Shown: positions 9,138 through 18,535 of the stretch, piece after piece
Numbering within the stretch: position 1 is the first letter of the stretch
Layout: the number at the start of each line of letters is the position of its first letter
Origin: an uncultured Lachnospiraceae bacterium
GTDB taxonomy: Bacteria > Bacillota > Clostridia > Lachnospirales > Lachnospiraceae
Assembly (NCBI GenBank): GCA_934352055.1
Contig: CAKRJY010000008.1
Span: 53,684 to 117,683 of the forward strand
DNA: 64,000 nt
Direction: 5' to 3'
The notes under the pieces: model-generated
What the model was told of the DNA's origin: nothing
The model's input: the letters and a program-made list of their open reading frames with translations, nothing else
Databases searched by the model: none
Position numbers and translations under genes: made by a program

Positions 9138-9877
9138 GTTTTTTCTGTCTGTTCCTGCAAAAACTGTACAAACGCGTCCATCTTCTCTGTTTTGTCAAAT
9201 ACAAGCAGGCACTCATAATAAGTTTCTTTATCTTCGTCAAAAATAACTGTTGGTGGTAGTCCATGTGTCATTAAGAAATAATTCAAAAGTGTACGCCCCA
9301 CTCTACCGTTACCATCGGCAAAAGGATGAATATTTTCAAAATTCAAATGAAAATAAGCTGCTTTCGTCAATAATCTCTGTGCTGATGCAACCGTTCCGTC
9401 AAAGAATTCTGCCTCTTCTATTTCCCTGCAAATAAACTCCACTTCCGCTTCCACATCTTCCGGTGGCAGTCCTGCATCAAGCCCAACACCATAAAATCCC
9501 TTCTTGAACTGCCCCGGGCGTTCTCCCTTAGCCCAGCGGGTTTCATCATAACATCCATAACAAAGTCGTTCATGAATTTGACAAACCAAATCTGGTGTCA
9601 CCTTCTCCCGCTCGACAATTTTGCTCTTTAACCATTCATAACAAACCTTCTGATTTTGTGTTTCAAATAAATGACGCAATTCTCCTGTGTAGTTTGTCAC
9701 TTTTCCATTTTCAAATATTTCTCTTGTCTGATGCATCGAAACGCCCGCATCTTCAATTGCATTGGAGTGATAGGCAAAAAGGATACGATAATTATCTAAT
9801 GCTGCATCTAAATCCTGTTCAGTTTTTATGTTGCGTTCTGTCCATGTATGTGCGATGTGCATATAATCCGGTCGCAT
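9080..9877 (-). CDS. Fic-domain protein (AMP transferase family)
   Basis: 265 residues. The Fic core motif HPFADGNGRVGR is at 184-195 with catalytic H184, so an active nucleotidyl (usually AMP) transferase is expected. An N-terminal segment, SNAIED (38-43), matches the class II inhibitory motif [S/T]xxxE[G/N], with E42 present but Asp where Gly or Asn is usual. FETQNQKV (71-78) and the flap before the core follow the class II pattern. It lies between two membrane-protein genes of the glycan locus and has no obvious antitoxin partner. Its target is unknown. Confidence 0.9.
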   Translation of the reverse strand: MRPDYMHIAHTWTERNIKTEQDLDAALDNYRILFAYHSNAIEDAGVSMHQTREIFENGKVTNYTGELRHLFETQNQKVCYEWLKSKIVEREKVTPDLVCQIHERLCYGCYDETRWAKGERPGQFKKGFYGVGLDAGLPPEDVEAEVEFICREIEEAEFFDGTVASAQRLLTKAAYFHLNFENIHPFADGNGRVGRTLLNYFLMTHGLPPTVIFDEDKETYYECLLVFDKTEKMDAFVQFLQEQTEKTWIQTRRTKTKGTIRTICL

Positions 9878-9927
9878 AGAAACTCCTTTCTGGCATTAAT
9901 TGTTTATATATGTGAAGAATTTCTGTC

Positions 9928-11562
9928 CTATGCCACTTTCTGTTCTTCCGAACTATTTGCTATATCTCTCCATGTCATAGTTAAAACAAATGGCAAAGAA
10001 AGTAATAAGTAAAAACTATAACGATAGATCATAGATGCTGGACTTGCAATCATCATACATCCCCAACACAAATACAGTGGTAGAAACGTTAACATTAATT
10101 TATATCGCTTGTTTTTCCAAACAATACATGTGCACAAATTTAAAAGTAAAAACATAATTCCTGGCGTAAGCCACAGGTTCCATTCGCAAGCATCTTCATA
10201 AAATCCTTGAAGCAACTCCGTCAATTCATTCGGCAATAAAGAATGATTTTTCAGGGATATGCTTGCCAGATATGTTGCTTCCGAACTATCTTCCCCCGTA
10301 TTATTATTTATCTTAAGAAAAACCGATTGTGTTTTATCTACAGCATCCGTATTATATGCCGCCAAGCTCCAATTTCCATATGTCTGATACAAATAGGCCT
10401 TTACATAAATCGTAAAATTCTTTTTTAGCATACTTGCCCATGTTTGCAGAAACTCTTTTTTATGCGTATTCAAATAGAAATTATCGAACTGTTCATTGAA
10501 TTTGATAGTGTCTACAAACGAAAAAGAATAGCTTTCTTTCCACTCATCTTCTGGTAACAGGGAATACAAAACCTCCGCCTCATCTGAAGAAATATCTCCG
10601 TTCCAGACAATAACTGCCGCCATTTGTGATAATGGCACACTCATAGATTCTCTAAAGGATTCATCGTATCCCGCAAAATGGGCATTTTGCATATGATTTA
10701 CGCAACTATTGAAAATCAAAAACGTCCCAAGCAATATCGTCAGATGCTTACGTTCTTTTTTGCATATCAAAAGCAACATGATTAAAACAGGGATTAGCAC
10801 CAATTTACCATTGGATCTTGAAAACCATACGAAAAATACTGCCCCCACAATTTGCAACCAGTTGGCTTTTTCTCCATGCAGCAAATCATAAATATTGGGT
10901 AATAAAAGAAACAACGCGAGAGTAAACCATGTATCCTTCAACACTGCTAATGTATAATTTCCAATCAAAGGCATCGCAATGATACATATTGCATTTATTA
11001 CAAGCAACCATTTTTTCACACCTTTTTCCCCCAGCCATCGTAGATAGTTTGAAACAATATAAGAGGCTGCCAAAATCTGTATGATTACGATAATTGCATA
11101 GGCTATGTTGGCATTTTTGCACAAAAAATAAATGCCCTGAAAAGCGCCATATACAAGTAACTGAAACATTGCAGGCTGAAAAGTGTAGAACCAAAATTGT
11201 GCAAAACTGTTGATTGTGTCATTCATTCCAGTTCCCGGAAAATATAAAAGAAATAATCCACCCCACACAATCAGACACACTGTAAATGTTTTTTTAAAGA
11301 CGGATCTTTCATTTACAGGATGCTTAGATAAAACAGAAACCCTTTTCCCATATTTTTCAACAAAATAAATGATTGCATATGCCAATATTACAAATACAGC
11401 AAACACCAGTAAACCTTTTTTATTCACTATATCAATGTCATATCTTAAAAAATTTATTTTGTCTGTAGCCGCAGGATTAAGTTGATATGTGCACATGGCT
11501 GCTATCCCCACGGATATAGCAAACAAAAGGAACTGTAATCTCCCATTTTTAGATTTTTTCAT
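9928..11562 (-). CDS. Polytopic membrane protein, DUF6020-like
   Basis: About 544 residues with a dozen hydrophobic segments. The first loop after helix 3 reads LLYFPGTGMNDTINS and a later segment reads AVLKDTWFTL; both Asp motifs recur in the larger paralogue at 36291-38279 (YFYPGTSNEDT, MLKDTFYAT). The family is uncharacterised; acidic residues in the first external loop recall GT-C glycosyltransferases, which is inference. The start is ATG at 11562, with AGGAT seven bases upstream; the adjoining GTG at 11565 is less well spaced. AT-rich relative to the atp region. Confidence 0.78.
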   Translation of the reverse strand: MKKSKNGRLQFLLFAISVGIAAMCTYQLNPAATDKINFLRYDIDIVNKKGLLVFAVFVILAYAIIYFVEKYGKRVSVLSKHPVNERSVFKKTFTVCLIVWGGLFLLYFPGTGMNDTINSFAQFWFYTFQPAMFQLLVYGAFQGIYFLCKNANIAYAIIVIIQILAASYIVSNYLRWLGEKGVKKWLLVINAICIIAMPLIGNYTLAVLKDTWFTLALFLLLPNIYDLLHGEKANWLQIVGAVFFVWFSRSNGKLVLIPVLIMLLLICKKERKHLTILLGTFLIFNSCVNHMQNAHFAGYDESFRESMSVPLSQMAAVIVWNGDISSDEAEVLYSLLPEDEWKESYSFSFVDTIKFNEQFDNFYLNTHKKEFLQTWASMLKKNFTIYVKAYLYQTYGNWSLAAYNTDAVDKTQSVFLKINNNTGEDSSEATYLASISLKNHSLLPNELTELLQGFYEDACEWNLWLTPGIMFLLLNLCTCIVWKNKRYKLMLTFLPLYLCWGCMMIASPASMIYRYSFYLLLSLPFVLTMTWRDIANSSEEQKVA

Positions 11563-11591
11563 CACGGTATCCTAACTCCTTTGCCTATGGA

Positions 11592-12617
11592 CTATCCCTG
11601 TATTTTTGATGTACATAATTGTTCTAGTTTTCCGGAACAAATCCTTAATAATTCTGCGCATCTACATATCACAACCATCAAAACAATAAAACACAGACTG
11701 ATTTGTAACCAGTTGCTAGTCTCAAAAATCATCAGTGGGATAAATATGTAGTAAATGCGATGGTGTACTAGATATATTTCATAATTATATTTACAAATGA
11801 ACGAAGTAACTCTTGTCTTAACTTTAATTTGATAAAGTATCACAAACAGCATAAATGAAAATATTGCTGTAACCAATATATCACTTCCAAATATGGTACT
11901 CGGATTGTACACAAACATAATAACATCTATAGCCACCAACAATACCACAACTCTTTTATCTGTAAAGAATTTCTTATATTCTTCAAAAATCATTCCCGCC
12001 CAAAAATACATAAAAGCATTTGTAAATGAATACCGTCCACTATCGCCCGTACATATTTTATATTTTAAATTTATCAAAAAGATCATTAAAACAATTACTG
12101 TTCCCCAAATCCTATGATTTTTAAATAACCATCGAAATATCGGAAATAATATATATATAACTATAATAACGCAAGTGAACCATTCCCCAACCAAATACAA
12201 AGGAAAAATACCTATGGGATTCCATAATGTCCCATCAAAATTTAAACCTAAAAAAGACACTATTAATGATGGTATTCCAGCCTGCACGCCTGAACGAATA
12301 TAATCTGGTTGTACTATATACATTATTCCAAAAGTGACCACAAACGCTATCCATTGCGGAATCCAAATTTTCAGGATTCTCTTTCTGTAGAACTGAACAG
12401 TATTAATTTCTTCTTTATAATTCTTCCAAAGTAATGCTCCTGATAAAATAAAGAATAACGCTACGCCTACAAAAGCAAAACAAAAATCGTCTCTCAATAC
12501 TATCTTCGCAATATAATGTGGTATGGTCGCTTCTTTCATCCACTCACTACAAAAATGCAAAATAATAATTAGCAGCATGGAACAGAAGCGAATAAAATCA
12601 TATCCCTTATCTCTCAT
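11592..12617 (-). CDS. Acyltransferase-3 family membrane protein
   Basis: 341 residues, about ten helices. DFIRFCSMLLIIILHFCSEW carries the first-helix Arg and His, followed by ALFFILSGALLWKNY and, near the C-terminus, YNYEIYLVHHRIYYIF. It fits O-acyltransferases that decorate surface polysaccharide from the membrane. The ATG at 12617 follows GAGGAAAATATTA. Strongly AT-rich. It is 26 bases upstream of the DUF6020-like gene and 27 downstream of the first membrane paralogue, consistent with one transcript. Confidence 0.87.
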   Translation of the reverse strand: MRDKGYDFIRFCSMLLIIILHFCSEWMKEATIPHYIAKIVLRDDFCFAFVGVALFFILSGALLWKNYKEEINTVQFYRKRILKIWIPQWIAFVVTFGIMYIVQPDYIRSGVQAGIPSLIVSFLGLNFDGTLWNPIGIFPLYLVGEWFTCVIIVIYILFPIFRWLFKNHRIWGTVIVLMIFLINLKYKICTGDSGRYSFTNAFMYFWAGMIFEEYKKFFTDKRVVVLLVAIDVIMFVYNPSTIFGSDILVTAIFSFMLFVILYQIKVKTRVTSFICKYNYEIYLVHHRIYYIFIPLMIFETSNWLQISLCFIVLMVVICRCAELLRICSGKLEQLCTSKIQG

Positions 12618-12644
12618 TAATATTTTCCTCTATCTGCAATATTC

Positions 12645-13889
12645 TTATCGATTCCATATCTGTTGTACAACATCCCATATTCTCTGTGTAATGTGTACAT
12701 CTAGAAATGGCATAAAAGTCATAGGATATAGTAACATAACAATTTTCGATGCCGGAATTTGTTTTTTTATCTTGCAGAATAAAACATTCACATTCTGGCG
12801 AATTTCGCTATCTCCCATAGCGAGCAGACACAATGTAACTGCAATATAGTAAAAGATCAAAGCATACATATATCTTCCATAATCGACTTTTAAAATCATC
12901 TCCGGGACAACCGTTATCCCACCTAGTACAACCGCTAAATATGTCAATAGATTCTTTCCTCGCTTTGCATGGATTAATCGAAACAAAAAGTAACTTCCAT
13001 ACACAATATATGGAAAAAACGCAATGACAAATAGTGGCATTTCCATTCTGTTCATCAAATGGAATATATACTCTTCTTCATATACATCTAAGCCTAGAAT
13101 TTCATGATTTACTAGTGATTCACTGAAACTTTCTCCATCCATCGACAACGATTTTGCCAATGATACTATCTCGGAGTAAATTTCCTCTCCTTGAAAATGA
13201 CTAAATAATTCAAAATACAAAAAGAAAACAGAAACCAATACAACAGTTACTCCAAAAAGAATGCCATACTTCTTCCTCTTTTTTTCAGGTGACTGTAACA
13301 TCTTATAAAATAAAAGCACCAATACAATATTCACATTCATAAAAACAAAACCTTGATGCATTATCACACCTAATACACAAAGTGGAACAACTAACCACTC
13401 CATTTTTTCTTTTACAATCAGTATGCAACACAGCAATGTAATCATGACCAAATATTCGTCTAAACGTCCAAAATTTTCATATGTCAAAAACATCGGAAAA
13501 CTAAATATAGATAAAAACAAAGTAAGATATGATGCATGCACAACATCTTCTATTCCAACCTGTCTCATGCATACATAGTAAAAGTATAAGATAATGACAA
13601 AAAACAAAGCCGTCATACATTCCGTAAAAAAATAAATTGCTCTGTAATTCATAATAGAAAATGGCAAAATTTTATCTACAACTGCCCATACAGTACCTAA
13701 GAGTCCCCTTGAGATGAATCCATACTTATACGAAAAAGCAAATATGGTTGTGTCTTGCGGGTTAATTGAATGTTTGAAATAATATATACAGCAAAAAACT
13801 GCAAAGACGGCTAACAAAATAATAGTAATTTTTATTTGTTTCTCTCGCTCTTTCTCTATATCTATCACATGTCTATTCAATACTTGCAT
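12645..13889 (-). CDS. Unrecognised polytopic membrane protein, paralogue family copy A
   Basis: 414 residues, about ten to eleven membrane helices. It belongs to a family of six in this window, marked by TTIFAFSYKYGFISRGLLGT after helix 1, NFGRLD, a HQG-VF motif, FELFSH, NHEILGLD with a downstream MN-E-P, and LKVDYGR. I do not recognise the family. Conserved charged residues lie at helix ends and in one external loop of about 70 residues, as in membrane glycosyltransferases or polymerases, so a glycan-assembly role is inferred. Closest by eye to copy A' at 23321-24568 (shared YFKH, GTxWA, DVYE). Confidence 0.85.
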   Translation of the reverse strand: MQVLNRHVIDIEKEREKQIKITIILLAVFAVFCCIYYFKHSINPQDTTIFAFSYKYGFISRGLLGTVWAVVDKILPFSIMNYRAIYFFTECMTALFFVIILYFYYVCMRQVGIEDVVHASYLTLFLSIFSFPMFLTYENFGRLDEYLVMITLLCCILIVKEKMEWLVVPLCVLGVIMHQGFVFMNVNIVLVLLFYKMLQSPEKKRKKYGILFGVTVVLVSVFFLYFELFSHFQGEEIYSEIVSLAKSLSMDGESFSESLVNHEILGLDVYEEEYIFHLMNRMEMPLFVIAFFPYIVYGSYFLFRLIHAKRGKNLLTYLAVVLGGITVVPEMILKVDYGRYMYALIFYYIAVTLCLLAMGDSEIRQNVNVLFCKIKKQIPASKIVMLLYPMTFMPFLDVHITQRIWDVVQQIWNR

Positions 13890-13916
13890 ATAATTAAATC
13901 TCTCCCTACTTATTTT

Positions 13917-15131
13917 TTACCACCAGTGTAGCAATGTACTATTTAACACTCCTCCTAAATACGCCGTCACCTCACATATTGACACATCCATCAATGGTTG
14001 AAATATCATCGGATATAACATCAAAATCGGACCTAACAACGCATTTTTCTGTCTTATCTTATCAAACTCTTCTGCGACGCTTTGCTCCATACCGCGATCT
14101 CCGATAGCAAGCAGCCCCAAAACAACCACTATATAATACGATATGATAGCAAACATCCATCTTCCAAAATCTACTTTGAGCAAAAGATCGGGCAGCATGG
14201 TCAATGCTCCTGCCGCAATACAAAAACACTGACATTTTGCTTTTTTTGTTGTCGCCCTTCCGATATATTTACGAAATACCGATATAAAAACTTTTATAAT
14301 CGGAATCATAAGTAGGATAAAGATTGGAAACTGTACCACATTCATCAAATGATAAGGTATTTCCTTTTTTGTCAGATCAACGCCTAATATCTCATGATCA
14401 ATAACGTCTTGATGAATTTTACCATCTTGGCACAAAAGTGTGGCTTTAGATATAATTTCGTCATAAATACTATCACCATTAAAATGACTAAATAATTCAA
14501 AATACATAAACAAAACAGATGCCAGCACAAAACTTATAGCAAGCACACTTATGTATTGTCTTTTTCTTTTCCCATCTTTCGTAAATACCCTATATAAAAG
14601 CAGCGCCAAAATTATGTTAAAATACATAAACACATAGCCCTGATGAACCATAACCCCCATAACTGATAAAGGTATACAAAGACCAATATACTTATCACAT
14701 ATAATTGTCATTGCTGCCAGCAAACTGAACATTAAACAATACAAATCCAATCTGCCAAAGTTGTAATGACTGCTAAAAAAAGGTATACAGAACATCGTAT
14801 AAAACACTAGAATATAAAACATGTACTTTTGCATGTTTTCTTTGTTTTTTTGCAACATCAGAACAACAAAAGCAGCTAATTCCATAAAAAAAATCGCTGT
14901 AATCACCTGATTAAAATGTAAAACGCTTGCATAACTTAATCCATCACCTGGCAAAATTTTATGGACACACGCATAAACTGTTCCTATAAATCCTCTGGAA
15001 ACAAAGCCATATTTATAAGAAAAAGCAAACATGGTTGCATTGATATAATGCACTTTTCCCTCATAGAAGCGGAAGAATAAAGCAAACGCCAACCATCCCC
15101 AAACAATAAAATATTTTACCTTTTGTTTCAT
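13917..15131 (-). CDS. Unrecognised polytopic membrane protein, paralogue family copy B
   Basis: 404 residues. Family motifs in order: NATMFAFSYKYGFVSRGF (about 30-48), HYNFGRLDLYC, MVHQGYVFM, FELFSHFNGDSIYDE, DHEILGVDL, MNVVQFP, LKVDFGRWMFAIISYY and a C-terminal LYPM-QPLMDVSIC. It ends in HWW, like the GWW of copy B' at 22084-23310, its closest relative by eye. Start ATG 15131 follows GAGGAAAATAGG. Function unknown; presumably acts at the membrane in assembly of the surface glycan. Confidence 0.85.
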   Translation of the reverse strand: MKQKVKYFIVWGWLAFALFFRFYEGKVHYINATMFAFSYKYGFVSRGFIGTVYACVHKILPGDGLSYASVLHFNQVITAIFFMELAAFVVLMLQKNKENMQKYMFYILVFYTMFCIPFFSSHYNFGRLDLYCLMFSLLAAMTIICDKYIGLCIPLSVMGVMVHQGYVFMYFNIILALLLYRVFTKDGKRKRQYISVLAISFVLASVLFMYFELFSHFNGDSIYDEIISKATLLCQDGKIHQDVIDHEILGVDLTKKEIPYHLMNVVQFPIFILLMIPIIKVFISVFRKYIGRATTKKAKCQCFCIAAGALTMLPDLLLKVDFGRWMFAIISYYIVVVLGLLAIGDRGMEQSVAEEFDKIRQKNALLGPILMLYPMIFQPLMDVSICEVTAYLGGVLNSTLLHWW

Positions 15132-15180
15132 CCTATTTTCCTCATTTCTTTTCTCTCAAAAGCCCGCATCCAATATTCTA

Positions 15181-16437
15181 CTATTGCCACGGAATCCATA
15201 TATGTAGATGCACATTCAGGATATTAACGATCCTCTCTGTCAGCGGACAGATGCTGATGTGCATAAGCGGCTGAAACAAGAGCGGATACACCAAAAATAA
15301 TCCCGCATAGGAGTATTTTGTTCTTATCCGTTCTACAGTCTGCCGGCTCACCTCTGTCACTGCCGTATCGCGCATTGCAAGCAATGCCAATAATACAACG
15401 GCATAATAACTGATGATGGAAAAGATCCAGCGGCCATAATCTACTTTTAGTATCATATCCGGTAAAATCGTCAGGACACCAGCAAGCACAATGATGTACT
15501 TGACCTTGTCAATCTTTGTTTTCGCAAAGCCTAGCAGTTCCCGCGCAAAACCTATAGCGATCAGGATATATGGTAACATCAGCAGGCAGTATAATGGAAA
15601 TTCCACAAAATTCTGCTTGTGATACTCCCATTCCTTGGCTGATAGGTCCACACCCAGGATCTCATGATCCACAACTTCAATATGATAATCAGCATCCGGT
15701 CCCATACTGCATGCCGTATTGATCAACTGCTCCGCGAATTTTTCTCCATCAATATGTGAAAATCCCTCAAACCAGATAAATAAAGCAGACACCGTAAGCA
15801 TAGTCGCCAAAAACATACCCAGATATTTCCGGCTGGTCTTATTCGAAAAGATGACCCTCAAGTCTTCCTGTCCCCTGACGGCATCCAGTGCCTTATATAA
15901 CTGCACCACAAGCACCATTCCCATATACATGAAAACATGTCCCTGATGAAACATCACTCCAATGGCAGAAAGCGGAACTGCCAGCCATTCTGCCTTTCCA
16001 TAGACCATAAGAAGAACAGACAGCATACTGCACATGAGACAATACATGTCCAATCTTCCCAGATTATACTCACTGGAAAACATAGGAATCGCTGCAATAA
16101 AATATAAGATGATAAAATATTGGACACTCTGTTTTACCTTTTCATCGCTCATTCTCAAACACTTCATGCAAAAGAGGAAAAGTAATACAACAAAGACCAA
16201 AAAACATCCCTCGAAAAAGATCATTGCCCAGCCAAACGTATATAAATTCCACGGCAGGATTCGGTTTAAAATGCCGTAAATCGTTCCCAGTAATCCACGC
16301 GAAATAAAGCCGTATCGGTAATTAAAAGCAAGCATAGTCGTATTGATATTGCTTGTCGTTCCCGCAAAATTATTCCAGAAAAGCACAAAGGTAACGAGGA
16401 TCATTGCCCATGTAAATTTATTTTCTTTTATCTTCAT
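15181..16437 (-). CDS. Unrecognised polytopic membrane protein, paralogue family copy C
   Basis: 418 residues, the first of three adjacent copies on this transcript. Motifs: NTTMLAFNYRYGFISRGLLGT, EYNLGRLDMYC, MFHQGHVFM, WFEGFSHIDGE, DHEILGVDLSAKE, NFVEFP, LKVDYGRWIFSIISYY and YPLLFQPLMHISIC. This copy varies at several positions conserved in the others (FNYRYG for FSYKYG, NLGRLD for NFGRLD, MHIS for MDVS). Start ATG 16437 follows GAGGGTGAAATATCA. It is 13 bases downstream of an acyltransferase gene. Function unknown. Confidence 0.85.
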   Translation of the reverse strand: MKIKENKFTWAMILVTFVLFWNNFAGTTSNINTTMLAFNYRYGFISRGLLGTIYGILNRILPWNLYTFGWAMIFFEGCFLVFVVLLFLFCMKCLRMSDEKVKQSVQYFIILYFIAAIPMFSSEYNLGRLDMYCLMCSMLSVLLMVYGKAEWLAVPLSAIGVMFHQGHVFMYMGMVLVVQLYKALDAVRGQEDLRVIFSNKTSRKYLGMFLATMLTVSALFIWFEGFSHIDGEKFAEQLINTACSMGPDADYHIEVVDHEILGVDLSAKEWEYHKQNFVEFPLYCLLMLPYILIAIGFARELLGFAKTKIDKVKYIIVLAGVLTILPDMILKVDYGRWIFSIISYYAVVLLALLAMRDTAVTEVSRQTVERIRTKYSYAGLFLVYPLLFQPLMHISICPLTERIVNILNVHLHIWIPWQ

Positions 16438-16450
16438 TGATATTTCACCC

Positions 16451-17512
16451 TCAAATCACTCGTTTCACAAACGGCACTTTCTTTAAAATAGCTGTAATAA
16501 ACTCACACACTACAAATGTTGAAACCACTAGTACTAGTGCAGCTCCAATTCGTGTCAAATATTTTTCGGACCAGAAATAAATATCTAAAATATTTTCTCT
16601 CACAAAACGTTCTAACAAATAAACGCCAAATGTATTTGCTCCCATCACCTGTATAATTTTTTGTACTTTTACAGACATTGTTATGTTTTTTACGATGTGG
16701 CGGATCAAAGCATATGCCGAAACCGCAATCACAGCCGTTAGCATACTGCCAAAAAGTCCTTTATCATATTTTGTAAAATTTTCTATTGAAGCACTACGAT
16801 TCATGGACAAATAAGCAACCATTAAAGATGTCACTCCAAAAAGGAACATGTTCCCCCATATGTATTTTTTATCATAAGCATCCCCAAGAACATTTTCCAA
16901 ATAATAGCCCATCAGAGGATATATAAAAATCTTACTAAAGGTGGGCGATTCATAAATATCCAGTGTCAGTTCTAAATCTGCGTATTGAAGTAATATATTT
17001 GTCATTCCCTTAAAGATCACACAAAGAACCATAAGGTAAATATAGTGTTTTCCCCGCATCTGCCGTACCAGCATTCGTAAAAATGGTAAAATCAAGAGGT
17101 ACATCAAGTAAGAATAAAGAAACCATAAGGACTCAGTAAATCCATTATTTAATATCCCCTTAAGATATCCTGCAAGTGTCATCGCATCTACTTTTCCAAC
17201 CCAAACATTGTATGCATATTGGCATAAAGACGCCACCAGTAAGACCATTACAATGCGAAGGCACCTCTTTTTTAAAATATCTTCAAACCTCTCTTCTTTC
17301 CCAAGAAGCAGTGCTCCAGATACCATAAAAAATAGTGGCACTGATATTTCAGAGATAACAGCAAACAAATAATATATAAATTTTAAAACTATACTTTCTG
17401 TTGTGGCATATAAAGAATATCCCATGTCACCCGTGTGAATATATATCACTCCACAAACAGCCAAAATACGGATAACATCCATATATACTAATCTTTTTTT
17501 CTCTATATTCAT
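16451..17512 (-). CDS. Acyltransferase-3 family membrane protein
   Basis: 353 residues, about ten helices. The N-terminus MNIEKKRLVYMDVIRILAVC leads into IYIHT (catalytic-type His) and then SVPLFFMVSGALLLGKEE, all standard for the family; GANTFGVYLLERFV lies near the end. The start is ATG 17512 with GAGGAAAAATGAA upstream; a longer reading frame to 17548 has no good ribosome site. It precedes the first triplet of paralogues on the same strand. The product probably modifies the exported glycan with an acyl group. Confidence 0.87.
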   Translation of the reverse strand: MNIEKKRLVYMDVIRILAVCGVIYIHTGDMGYSLYATTESIVLKFIYYLFAVISEISVPLFFMVSGALLLGKEERFEDILKKRCLRIVMVLLVASLCQYAYNVWVGKVDAMTLAGYLKGILNNGFTESLWFLYSYLMYLLILPFLRMLVRQMRGKHYIYLMVLCVIFKGMTNILLQYADLELTLDIYESPTFSKIFIYPLMGYYLENVLGDAYDKKYIWGNMFLFGVTSLMVAYLSMNRSASIENFTKYDKGLFGSMLTAVIAVSAYALIRHIVKNITMSVKVQKIIQVMGANTFGVYLLERFVRENILDIYFWSEKYLTRIGAALVLVVSTFVVCEFITAILKKVPFVKRVI

Positions 17513-17673
17513 TTCATTTTTCCTCAACGAATGATATCTCGCCAACATAACTGGTAAACATAGCGCATATAGCAGAGCACATCGTCATAATGCCCCCTTA
17601 TACATATCTTCCTGCAATCGGTACCAATTCTCCCATATTATGCACAACCTGACATCTTCTTTTTCTGCCATTT

Positions 17674-18105
17674 CTACAGATACTCTCCAATCGTAAATCT
17701 CGTCTGTTCACCTATTTTCTCCACATGTAGTTCATACAAGTTCTCTTTCGTTGCAAAAAGATTTCTAGGATTTCTACCAATAATTAAATACTGATTTTCT
17801 CCATCCAGCGAAATGTATTTCCTCGTCTCATTGTCTAATAATATGTCTGCATTATCTATAACTATCAATTTATCTTTCGTCATACTTATAATGTTTCGAA
17901 TATCTTTCTGATAGTCTAAATAATTCAGGCACAACAGTTGTGGATTCGTGGCGGCACACTCCCGGATTGACGAAAACACCGCTGTTTTTCCTGTTCCTGA
18001 ATCTCCCATCAAAATTGTTATATTATTTTTAAATTGAAAATCGATCACAAAAGATGAATGCACTGTTGAAAAATGCTCCATGACAACCGGCTTAACATTC
18101 ATCAT
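17674..18105 (-). CDS. Mini P-loop ATPase of three-gene cassette
   Basis: 143 residues. Walker A is GDSGTGKT (34-41) and Walker B is LIVIDNAD (80-87), with IIGRNPRN (108-115) where AAA+ proteins place a sensor or arginine finger. Only about half the size of a usual AAA domain, with no lid and no ABC signature. The gene overlaps the DUF4869 gene by 14 bases; its ATG follows AAAGGAGTGGTGGG. The order TOPRIM-like, DUF4869, ATPase on one transcript suggests a shared function. AT-rich. Function unknown; a split relative of OLD-like ATPase-plus-TOPRIM systems is one possibility, not shown. Confidence 0.7.
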   Translation of the reverse strand: MMNVKPVVMEHFSTVHSSFVIDFQFKNNITILMGDSGTGKTAVFSSIRECAATNPQLLCLNYLDYQKDIRNIISMTKDKLIVIDNADILLDNETRKYISLDGENQYLIIGRNPRNLFATKENLYELHVEKIGEQTRFTIGEYL

Positions 18106-18535
18106 CCCACCACTCCTTTAACACCTCATAATTCTCAATGATTCTCGCATCATCTTCAGTTTTAACAACAACCGACCTCATGTCCAATGGAATCATTGCA
18201 TATTCACTATAAACATTTCCTTGTTCCATTCTATAAAGAACCTCTAAAGCATTATCTCCACACTCTTTCAGGCAAAATACTTTATCCGAGAAATACAAAA
18301 CGTTCAGAACTGTCTTGCAACCAGATGATAATCGATCAACATCTAATGTAACACCATTAAATATAGACCTTATTGTATATTGACTAATAAGTTCTGCACC
18401 ATCAATCTGTTTTATAATCGTCTTTGCCTGTTCATCCAACTTTGACGCTGTATTCTGATCAAAAAAGACATCATTCAGCGCAATATATTCCATATTATCG
18501 GGTATATCCTGTTTTCTTTTATATATCGTAATCAT
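18092..18535 (-). CDS. DUF4869 family protein
   Basis: 147 residues. The middle reads LSSGCKTVLNVLYFSDKVF and then ECGDNALE, the signature I associate with DUF4869, a small Clostridia family of unknown function. The N-terminus MITIYKRKQDIP is typical of it. No membrane segment or signal. It overlaps the upstream gene by four bases (ATGA) and the downstream ATPase by 14, so all three are translationally coupled. The C-terminal tail EWWDDEC is short and acidic. Confidence 0.75.
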   Translation of the reverse strand: MITIYKRKQDIPDNMEYIALNDVFFDQNTASKLDEQAKTIIKQIDGAELISQYTIRSIFNGVTLDVDRLSSGCKTVLNVLYFSDKVFCLKECGDNALEVLYRMEQGNVYSEYAMIPLDMRSVVVKTEDDARIIENYEVLKEWWDDEC

